Below, piece by piece: positions 1 to 4,711 of a stretch of 8,344 nucleotides of DNA. Source of the stretch: Candidatus Uhrbacteria bacterium RIFOXYB12_FULL_58_10. Lineage in GTDB: Bacteria > Patescibacteriota > Patescibacteriia > UBA9934 > GWF2-40-263. The DNA is taken from assembly GCA_943348955.1 (NCBI GenBank), contig CALQZE010000009.1:1-8344 (forward strand), written 5' to 3'. Below the pieces are notes generated by a model that saw only the letters and a list, made by a program, of their open reading frames with translations, did not search any database and was not told the origin of the DNA. The position numbers and the translations under genes are program-made. The first letter of the stretch is position 1. Every line of letters begins with the position of its first letter.

Positions 1-434
1 ATCAAGTTAGAAATGTTCATCCAATCTTTCTCAAACTCTCCCCCGATCTTTCAGAATCAGAATTGCATGCGATTGCCGTCGTTGCACTCGATCACAATAT
101 CAACGGACTCATCACAAGCAACCTTACAAAACAGCACGATTACGGCGATGGTGGCTTGAGCGGAAAAGCGGTTGAAGCGAAATCGATCGCTCATCTTATT
201 TATTTACGAAAGACCTTCGGAGACAAATTTATTCTTATTGCATGCGGCGGAATATTCACTGCAGAAGATGCCTATCGCCGCATTCGACTTGGTGCGTCGC
301 TTATCCAACTCATCACAGGAATGATCTATCGGGGTCCTCAAGTCATTGGAGAAATAAATCTTGGACTTGTTGCCTTATTGAAACGGGACGGATATCACTC
401 AATTTCCGACGCGATCGGAATTGATGTCAAATAA
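1..434 (+). CDS. pyrD: Dihydroorotate dehydrogenase (quinone), class 2, C-terminal part
   Basis: The frame is open from the left edge, so only the last 143 residues are seen and the N-terminus lies outside. PyrD oxidises dihydroorotate to orotate in pyrimidine synthesis using FMN; class 2 enzymes are membrane-associated and pass electrons to quinone. Visible family blocks, in order: PIFLKLSPDL (the lysine strand, like VKIAPDL in E. coli), GLITSNLT (the Asn strand, like ATNTT), GGLSGKA, the FMN-phosphate region ACGGIFTAEDA, and GASLIQLITGMIYRGP. The GGLSG block and the C-terminal IYRGP segment fit class 2 better than class 1. A TTG at position 63 is an internal Leu, since homology continues upstream of it. 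The hairpin just after the stop has no T-tract on this strand, so transcription probably runs on to the bidirectional terminator at 680-713, antisense to the candidate RNA. Confidence 0.93.
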   Translation, partial: QVRNVHPIFLKLSPDLSESELHAIAVVALDHNINGLITSNLTKQHDYGDGGLSGKAVEAKSIAHLIYLRKTFGDKFILIACGGIFTAEDAYRRIRLGASLIQLITGMIYRGPQVIGEINLGLVALLKRDGYHSISDAIGIDVK

Positions 435-457
435 AAAACCTCACGATGAGCGTGAGG
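433..457 (-). terminator. Intrinsic terminator of the minus-strand small RNA
   Basis: A 7-bp perfect stem CCTCACG/CGTGAGG (439-445 with 451-457) and a 5-nt loop are followed on the minus strand by six T residues (438-433). On the plus strand the hairpin is followed by CAAAGCGG, so it is not a pyrD terminator. No recognisable minus-strand protein gene ends here, which points to a separate transcript. Confidence 0.75.
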
Positions 458-581
458 CAAAGCGGAGTTAATGCTGAGGAGGCTGTGTGAAATTCTGTTC
501 TCGACGTGTCGTCGTCTTGTCTTCACTCCTTAACGATGCAGACGAAGCAATGAACAGATTCAACACGGCCCGTTGTGGAAT

Positions 582-617
582 GTGCGCGAAGCACGTTTCG
601 GTTTGTGCGCGAAGCAC
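582..617 (-). repeat. Two tandem identical 15-nt hairpin units, 23-nt period
   Basis: The 15-mer TGTGCGCGAAGCACG occurs on the plus strand at 581-595 and exactly again at 604-618. Each copy contains a 4-bp inverted repeat. As minus-strand RNA each forms GUGC/GCAC closing a UUCGC loop. The linker between copies differs, so this is a repeated hairpin rather than a longer duplicated block. Confidence 0.8.
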
Positions 618-669
618 GGTTTGGAAGGAATTGCTGGAACTCATAAGGATTACGTCCGCTCTGAAAAGA

Positions 670-698
670 ATTGAAACAGAAAAGAGGCCAGATGTCAA
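670..698 (-). promoter_or_regulatory. Sigma-70-type promoter for the minus-strand small RNA
   Basis: The -35 is a perfect TTGACA at 698-693, followed by a 17-nt spacer and the -10 TTCAAT at 675-670 (four of six consensus bases). The predicted start is the A at about 662, exactly where the closing helix of the RNA begins. The -35 sits in the loop of the 680-713 terminator, so the two elements overlap. Confidence 0.5.
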
Positions 699-713
699 GA
701 TCTGACCTCTTTT
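680..713. terminator. Bidirectional intrinsic terminator
   Basis: A 14-bp stem (680-693 with 700-713) has a 6-nt loop, with AAAA at its left base and TTTT at its right, so each strand ends in a U-tract. One position is C-A on the plus strand but G-U on the minus strand. It starts 9 bp past the matrixin gene stop and is placed to end that mRNA. It would also stop pyrD read-through coming the other way (plus-strand tail TTTTATTTT). Confidence 0.85.
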
Positions 714-722
714 ATTTTCACC

Positions 723-1655
723 TTATTTCATTTGGCATTGTCTTTTTAATTCCGCAAGGTCTCCATCTGTCAGAGCTTCATTTACACCATTATTCAATCG
801 ATACATGATCGCTTTTGGATTATCAATATGATCAAGCCCAAGCGCATGACCCAACTCATGCGTAAGAACTCGTATCAGTTTTGTTTGATCATCGAACTGA
901 TAAATATTGATGCGATTACCGGACACATCCGTAACATACTCCCCCTCTTCAAATTCCCCACCACGAATAGCCCCCGTTTCATTATACTGAACCGCTTTAA
1001 GATTTAAACTGCGTGCGAGACGATTAATAACTTCAACCAATGCATTCAGTACATCGACGTGTGCATTAATCACACCTTCTTGTTCACTAAGTTTTACAGA
1101 GAGTTGATCAAGGTCTTTTTTTTCTTGTGCAAGACGATCGTAAATGTCTTGCGTCACACGACCGCGTTTATTCAGCGATTCCACTTCATTGTTATATGCC
1201 GTTTGACGGGATTGATACGAAACACTCGCAACAGCATACGACGCTTTCAAATTCTGTATTTGTTTCGTCTGTACATCGTATTTTGCTTTCAATGTATTGT
1301 AGGTCGATTGATCATCATGAATGATGATCCCTAACTTTTGTAATTTTTGTGTTGCTGTTTGTCGATCATCGTAAATCAAATTGATTTTCAATGCACTGTC
1401 TGGCTTGTACACAAATAATTCTTTTTTAACGGGTGTTTCCCAAATCGATTCCGCTCGTTGAATATCTTTCAAAAATGTTTCCTTTGAAATTCCAAACCGT
1501 GTATCAAAATCTCCAATCGAATATGCGATTGGTTGCGAACACGGAAAAGATCGCATCATGAATTGCGACCAGGCATGAGAAAGCGGATCGCGAAAATAAT
1601 ATGCGAGACCAATCACGCATATTAATAAAAACAAATCTGAAATAAATCTACGCAT
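723..1655 (-). CDS. Membrane-anchored matrixin-like zinc metalloprotease with coiled-coil insert
   Basis: This 310-residue protein carries a full metzincin zinc site, HELGHALGLDH (266-276: His266, His270 and His276 as ligands, Glu267 as general base), followed by a Met-turn, IMY (283-285). A hydrophobic segment at about 5-21 after Arg2-Arg3 is a probable signal anchor, placing the rest outside the membrane. Residues 41-95 (PIAYSIGDFDTRFGIS and the A..IWE helix) resemble the N-terminal strands and first helix of matrixins. Residues about 100-218 are rich in K, Q, E and L and look like a coiled coil inserted between that half and the zinc helix. Cys39 and Cys307 are the only cysteines outside the anchor and could form a disulfide tying the two ends. 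Substrate is unknown. The ATG has no Shine-Dalgarno, and an extended -10 sits 6 nt upstream, suggesting a leaderless mRNA. Protease call is sure; role is not. Confidence 0.88.
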   Translation of the reverse strand: MRRFISDLFLLICVIGLAYYFRDPLSHAWSQFMMRSFPCSQPIAYSIGDFDTRFGISKETFLKDIQRAESIWETPVKKELFVYKPDSALKINLIYDDRQTATQKLQKLGIIIHDDQSTYNTLKAKYDVQTKQIQNLKASYAVASVSYQSRQTAYNNEVESLNKRGRVTQDIYDRLAQEKKDLDQLSVKLSEQEGVINAHVDVLNALVEVINRLARSLNLKAVQYNETGAIRGGEFEEGEYVTDVSGNRINIYQFDDQTKLIRVLTHELGHALGLDHIDNPKAIMYRLNNGVNEALTDGDLAELKRQCQMK

Positions 1656-1661
1656 AAAATA

Positions 1662-1670
1662 ATCATATCA
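1662..1670 (-). promoter_or_regulatory. Extended -10 promoter of the matrixin gene
   Basis: TGATATGAT reads TG-n-TATGAT, an extended -10 matching TATAAT at five of six positions. No good -35 lies 16-18 nt upstream, as is usual for extended -10 promoters. Only six bases (TATTTT) separate it from the ATG, so the predicted start falls on the A of the start codon. Confidence 0.55.
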
Positions 1671-1718
1671 AATTTCAACAATTCATCCCATGTGAGAAAA
1701 CATTCTACAGCTGGCAAA

Positions 1719-1750
1719 ACAAAACACCCGATAAAAATCGGGTGTTTTGT
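1719..1750 (-). terminator. Intrinsic terminator of the tRNA-Leu gene
   Basis: A perfect 14-bp stem (1719-1732 with 1737-1750) encloses an AAAA loop (1733-1736). On the minus strand it ends in TGTTTTGTTTTG, giving an interrupted U-tract. The base of the stem includes the last A of the tRNA CCA end. Confidence 0.8.
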
Positions 1751-1835
1751 GGTGCGGACGAGAGGACTTGAACCTCCAATCCCTTGCGAGAACCAGCACC
1801 TCAAGCTGGCGCGTATACCATTCCGCCACGTCCGC
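1750..1835 (-). tRNA. tRNA-Leu(GAG) with encoded CCA
   Basis: The acceptor stem GCGGACG (1835-1829) pairs perfectly with CGTCCGC (1760-1754). Discriminator A (1753) and an encoded CCA (1752-1750) follow. The anticodon stem CCAGC/GCTGG holds loop TTGAGGT, giving anticodon GAG (1802-1800), which reads CUC and CUU leucine codons. The long variable arm (TTCTCGCAAGGGA region) is the class II hallmark of tRNA-Leu, and the T-arm has GGTTCAAGTCC. It lies 46 nt downstream of the kinase-like gene on the same strand, with its own promoter and terminator. Confidence 0.97.
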
Positions 1836-1856
1836 ACAAACTTCTGCTGTGTCGAG

Positions 1857-1885
1857 ATAATAAATCATCTATCGAAAAACATCAA
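1857..1885 (-). promoter_or_regulatory. Promoter of tRNA-Leu
   Basis: TTGATG (1885-1880, four of six), a 17-nt spacer and TATTAT (1862-1857, five of six) predict a start near 1850, about 15 nt before the mature tRNA 5' end. The -35 overlaps the last codons of the upstream kinase-like gene, so the tRNA can be made independently of that operon. Confidence 0.6.
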
Positions 1886-2616
1886 GCCTGAAAGACACGG
1901 TCTTTGCCCGTGATGATTTTCATACACATTGGCTCAACCGAAATATCAAAACGTGTTCCTTCCATTTCTTCTCCATCCACATATAATTTTATGGCCTTTT
2001 CTGCACGAATGGTCATGGACTGAAGCGGGAGAGTGCTTTCTTCTATTGTGGCACGCTTAAAAAAACCCCGTTTTACATCCGCACGAATAACGGCTTGAAG
2101 GAGCCCGTCACATGGGTTGCAAACGTTTGCAAGATTATTAATTTGCAATTCAGCAAAAGACGTTGGAATAATACGAAATTTATCTTCACATGTAAGTTCT
2201 GCACGAAACTGAGGAACAGAAATTCCTGAAATAAACTTTCGTCCGTTGATCAGACCAACATCAATTGTTTCAACACGTCGAGCCGAGAGAATATCACATG
2301 CAGCAACGCCTTCCGGCACACCCAATAAACGCGCGAGTTCATTTTTTGGTCCAATTGGAATGATCCCAAACACGACCCCACTGTCTGCAAGAACATTTAA
2401 CACTTTTCGAACAGTATCATCATTTCCGAGGACGACAACCGTTGTTACTCCTTTATCAATTTCATCTCGGATCATTTCTTCTGCGTTCCGAAACAAAGCA
2501 AGACGTGAAATCTTGCCGGCAATACCAAGGTCTGTCAATCGATTTTCAATGAGAGCAAGCTCTTTTTCAAATCGTTTATTCCCCTGAATGAAATCATCGT
2601 AGAGGTAACAGTACAT
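1882..2616 (-). CDS. Diacylglycerol-kinase/NAD-kinase-fold protein with altered nucleotide motif
   Basis: This 244-residue protein is shorter than the roughly 290-300 usual for bacterial diacylglycerol/lipid kinases of the YegS/DgkB type. The fold is visible: VVVLGNDDTVRKVLN (60-74) stands where family members have VGGDGTxxEVxNGL. IIPIGPKNELARLLGVP (85-101) stands for the PLGTxNDFAR segment. IDVGLINGRKFISG (118-131) fits the next strand pair, and LYVDGEE (211-217) fits the late VDGE motif. The catalytic-loop signature GGDGT is changed to GNDDT (64-68), keeping Asp66 and Thr68 but losing two glycines. GTxN is changed to GPKN. It may be a kinase with a different substrate, or a non-catalytic relative. 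The ATG at 2616 lies 5 nt after the bactofilin stop, with GGAG 8 nt upstream, so it is translationally linked to bactofilin. The stop is TGA. Family call is fairly sure; activity is uncertain. Confidence 0.75.
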   Translation of the reverse strand: MYCYLYDDFIQGNKRFEKELALIENRLTDLGIAGKISRLALFRNAEEMIRDEIDKGVTTVVVLGNDDTVRKVLNVLADSGVVFGIIPIGPKNELARLLGVPEGVAACDILSARRVETIDVGLINGRKFISGISVPQFRAELTCEDKFRIIPTSFAELQINNLANVCNPCDGLLQAVIRADVKRGFFKRATIEESTLPLQSMTIRAEKAIKLYVDGEEMEGTRFDISVEPMCMKIITGKDRVFQA

Positions 2617-2621
2617 AGTCC

Positions 2622-2984
2622 CTACTCCGCCTTCCCCATCGTAATACGACCATTGATGGTCGCGCCCGCAGCAATTGAAATACGACCTGTTTGAATATCT
2701 CCATTTACATGTGATGAAGCAAGTAACTCCAAACTCTCTGAAGCAAGAATATTTCCAATAACTGTTCCTGCAATGACAGCACTTTTTGCAGAGACATCTG
2801 CTTTGATCACCGCACTCTCTCCAACATGAAGAGCTGAAGCTGTTTCCAAAGAACCGTTCAGTTCTCCGTCGATCATAATGTCTCCGCTTGATCGAAATTC
2901 ACCTTCTACGCGAACACCTTGTGCGATCACGGTTTCTCCTGACGTATTTGCATGTGCCATAGATTGTGGTTGTTTACCAAACAT
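2622..2984 (-). CDS. Bactofilin (DUF583 cytoskeletal protein)
   Basis: This 120-residue protein has the bactofilin layout: a short disordered N-terminus (1-15), then a right-handed beta-helix core of short hydrophobic strands separated by Gly turns. Typical family segments are GVRVEGEFRSSGDIMIDGEL (23-42), SALHVGESAVIKADV and AVIAGTVIGNI, closing with ISIAAGATINGRITMG (102-117). Bactofilins polymerise into filaments without nucleotide and usually act at the membrane in cell shape, wall modification or polar organisation. The ATG lies 3 nt after the argS stop, and the ribosome site GAGGAAA is formed by the last argS codons, so translation is probably coupled. No membrane segment is visible. 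Its place between argS and a lipid-kinase-like gene may reflect shared regulation rather than shared function. Confidence 0.93.
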   Translation of the reverse strand: MFGKQPQSMAHANTSGETVIAQGVRVEGEFRSSGDIMIDGELNGSLETASALHVGESAVIKADVSAKSAVIAGTVIGNILASESLELLASSHVNGDIQTGRISIAAGATINGRITMGKAE

Positions 2985-2987
2985 AGA

Positions 2988-4694
2988 TTACATTTCCTCG
3001 ATAGATTCAATTCCCATCAGTTTTAACCCATTTTGAAGCGTTTGTCCAACAGCTTTTACAAGCGCCAAACGCTCAGTTACGATTTCAGGTTCTGCTTTAA
3101 GCACAGGAATCTCCGAGTAAAATGAAGCAAACGTTTGAGCGAGATCAAATAAGTATTGTGAAACGCGACTGAGCTCAAGCGTTTGACTGACAGCAAAAAC
3201 GAGATCCGGATAGTCTGCAATCAGCAAAAGTAATTTACGTTCAACAGGAGCCTTAAGATGTTTTGACGAAAGACTCTTTTTTATTTTTGGTGCTTTTTTC
3301 AGGAGAGTCTTAATACGTGCATATGTGTAGAGAATGTATGGTCCTGTATATCCTTCAAAGACCAATGATTCTTCGAGATCAAATATGATCGGCTTTTCAA
3401 TATCCTGTTTCAACATTCCGAATCGCATCGCCGCATAAGCGATTGTCCGTGCATTTTCAAGAATATCTTTTTCATTCCAATCTGGATGTCTTGCTCGCGT
3501 TTCTTCACTCGCACGTTCAACCATTTTGTCACGAAACAATTCAAATCGGATATCATTTCCTTTTCTTGACGCCATCGCTCCGTCTTTCAATGTGACAAAG
3601 TCATAAGAAAGATGTGTCAATTCTTTTTCAAAACCCATGAGTTTGAGCGTCGCGAACAGTTGTTGCATGGCGTGAGATTGTCTTGTGTCAACGACGTAGA
3701 TAGATCGGAGAGCGTGATAATCTTCTTCTTTCTTAAGCGCAAGTCCGATATCTTTTGCATTGTAAAGCAATGTTCCATCCGACTTAACAAGAAGATTCAC
3801 CCCAAGATCCTGATCACGCAAATCTACAATCCAAGCACCTTCCGATTGAACAACGATTCCTTTCTTAATCAGTTTATCAATTTCCTTTTTTGTTTTCTTT
3901 ATGAGATTGCTTTCAAAATACCATTCTTCAATTCCAATATTCAATTCACCATAAACACGTTCAAGGTAATCAAGCGACCACTTGCGTGTCTTTTTCCAAA
4001 CAGCAACCTCTGGACCTTTTTGATCTTCTAAATTCCGAAACACAAGTGATACTTGTTCCTTTGTATTTGGATGATCTTCTAAATACTGCGTCGATTCAAT
4101 ATAGACATCCCGTAAAAACGTAATGCGTTTTTCTTTCGAGACATCTTCTCCTGCGTGAAGTGTCATGATTGCCCAAACAGATTTTGCAACGTGAGCACCA
4201 AGATCATTAATGTATGCATGTGGAACAACATCGTATCCGTTTGCTCGCAATACATTCACAGCCATCTGCCCCACGAATAAATTACGCAAATGTCCAATGT
4301 GAACATCTTTGTGCGTATTCAGGTTTGCATATTCCACCATCACACGTTTATCTTTTCCGATAGCGGATGTTCCGTATTTATCTTTAAGCGTATCCACATC
4401 TTTCAAAACATCTTTTCCGAAAATGTCATGTGCAAACGTAAAATTCACATACGGACCAACTGCGCGAACGTGTGAAACATACCCTTTTGGTCCGATCTTT
4501 GCTGCAATTTCATTGGCAATTTCGGTCGGATTGGATTTTTGTTTTTTTGCCAACAGAAAACAAGCAAAGGCAATGTCACCCATTTTTGCATCCGGAGGTT
4601 CTGACAAATCTTCGAGGTGAGGAACGTACCCTCCCCCAACAGCTTGTTTCAGTTCGCGAAGAATTTGTTGTTTAGCTTTTTGAATCGGTGACAT
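2988..4694 (-). CDS. argS: Arginyl-tRNA synthetase
   Basis: This cytoplasmic class I synthetase charges tRNA-Arg. At 568 residues it is full length. Domains in order: the N-terminal Arg-specific domain (about 5-90) and the Rossmann catalytic core with HIGH (132-135, in NTHKDVHIGHLRN). Next is the C-terminal part of the core with MASRKGN (374-380), the form that replaces canonical KMSKS in most ArgRS. A DALR-type anticodon-binding domain follows, from about GPYILYTYARI (near 450) to the end. The ATG is 17 nt after the valS stop. No Shine-Dalgarno is visible in the intervening TTTGTTTAT, yet no better in-frame start exists, so initiation is probably by coupling to valS. It is the second gene of the cluster. 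Confidence 0.97.
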   Translation of the reverse strand: MSPIQKAKQQILRELKQAVGGGYVPHLEDLSEPPDAKMGDIAFACFLLAKKQKSNPTEIANEIAAKIGPKGYVSHVRAVGPYVNFTFAHDIFGKDVLKDVDTLKDKYGTSAIGKDKRVMVEYANLNTHKDVHIGHLRNLFVGQMAVNVLRANGYDVVPHAYINDLGAHVAKSVWAIMTLHAGEDVSKEKRITFLRDVYIESTQYLEDHPNTKEQVSLVFRNLEDQKGPEVAVWKKTRKWSLDYLERVYGELNIGIEEWYFESNLIKKTKKEIDKLIKKGIVVQSEGAWIVDLRDQDLGVNLLVKSDGTLLYNAKDIGLALKKEEDYHALRSIYVVDTRQSHAMQQLFATLKLMGFEKELTHLSYDFVTLKDGAMASRKGNDIRFELFRDKMVERASEETRARHPDWNEKDILENARTIAYAAMRFGMLKQDIEKPIIFDLEESLVFEGYTGPYILYTYARIKTLLKKAPKIKKSLSSKHLKAPVERKLLLLIADYPDLVFAVSQTLELSRVSQYLFDLAQTFASFYSEIPVLKAEPEIVTERLALVKAVGQTLQNGLKLMGIESIEEM

Positions 4695-4711
4695 ATAAAC
4701 AAAGTTTCGTG

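Larger units (their letters stand above)
433..662 (-). ncRNA. Candidate structured small RNA, about 230 nt, family not recognised
   Basis: A promoter-like pair precedes the predicted 5' end near 662 and a strong intrinsic terminator ends at 433. The ends pair: 662-655 (AGAGCGGA) with 459-466 (UCCGCUUU), 8 bp with one G-U. A 2x2 internal loop follows, then UAAU (652-649) with AUUA (472-469). Inside are two identical hairpins, GUGC-UUCGC-GCAC, at 594-582 and 617-605. A long imperfect stem joins 571-552 to 480-500, about 18 bp with two 1x1 mismatches and one bulge. A further 6-bp helix (545-540 with 517-512) is possible inside it. Three wobble pairs on this strand become C-A mismatches on the plus strand, which favours minus-strand transcription. 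It does not match RNase P, tmRNA or SRP RNA motifs, and the layout is not the symmetric bubble of 6S RNA. Structure was worked out by eye, with no covariation data. A 58-codon reading frame (644-468) lies inside but has no ribosome site. Confidence 0.5.

Noticed and set aside
439..457. Hairpin after pyrD as the pyrD terminator
   Set aside because: The T-tract is only on the minus strand; on the plus strand the hairpin is followed by CAAAGCGG.
581..618. Two identical 15-mers as a CRISPR or iteron array
   Set aside because: Only two copies, spacer of 8 nt, and each copy is a self-complementary hairpin within a larger fold.
615..640. GGAAGGAA near 623-630 (+) as an SRP RNA apical loop
   Set aside because: The flanking bases do not form the conserved SRP helix 8 with its symmetric and asymmetric internal loops.
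468..698. Minus-strand 76-codon frame, or 58 codons from the ATG at 644
   Set aside because: The TTG start lies in a terminator loop and overlaps the -35. The internal ATG has no ribosome site, and the stop lies in the closing helix. Product is Ser/Thr/Gln-rich with no recognisable domain.
487..705. Plus-strand 72-codon frame starting GTG after a perfect AGGAGG
   Set aside because: The ribosome site is attractive, but the frame runs through one whole arm and the loop of the 680-713 terminator and resembles no protein. The same bases have a better explanation as a minus-strand structured RNA. Kept as the main alternative.
3612..4031. Plus-strand 139-codon frame inside argS
   Set aside because: Phe/Ile/Asn-rich shadow of a well-supported synthetase gene.
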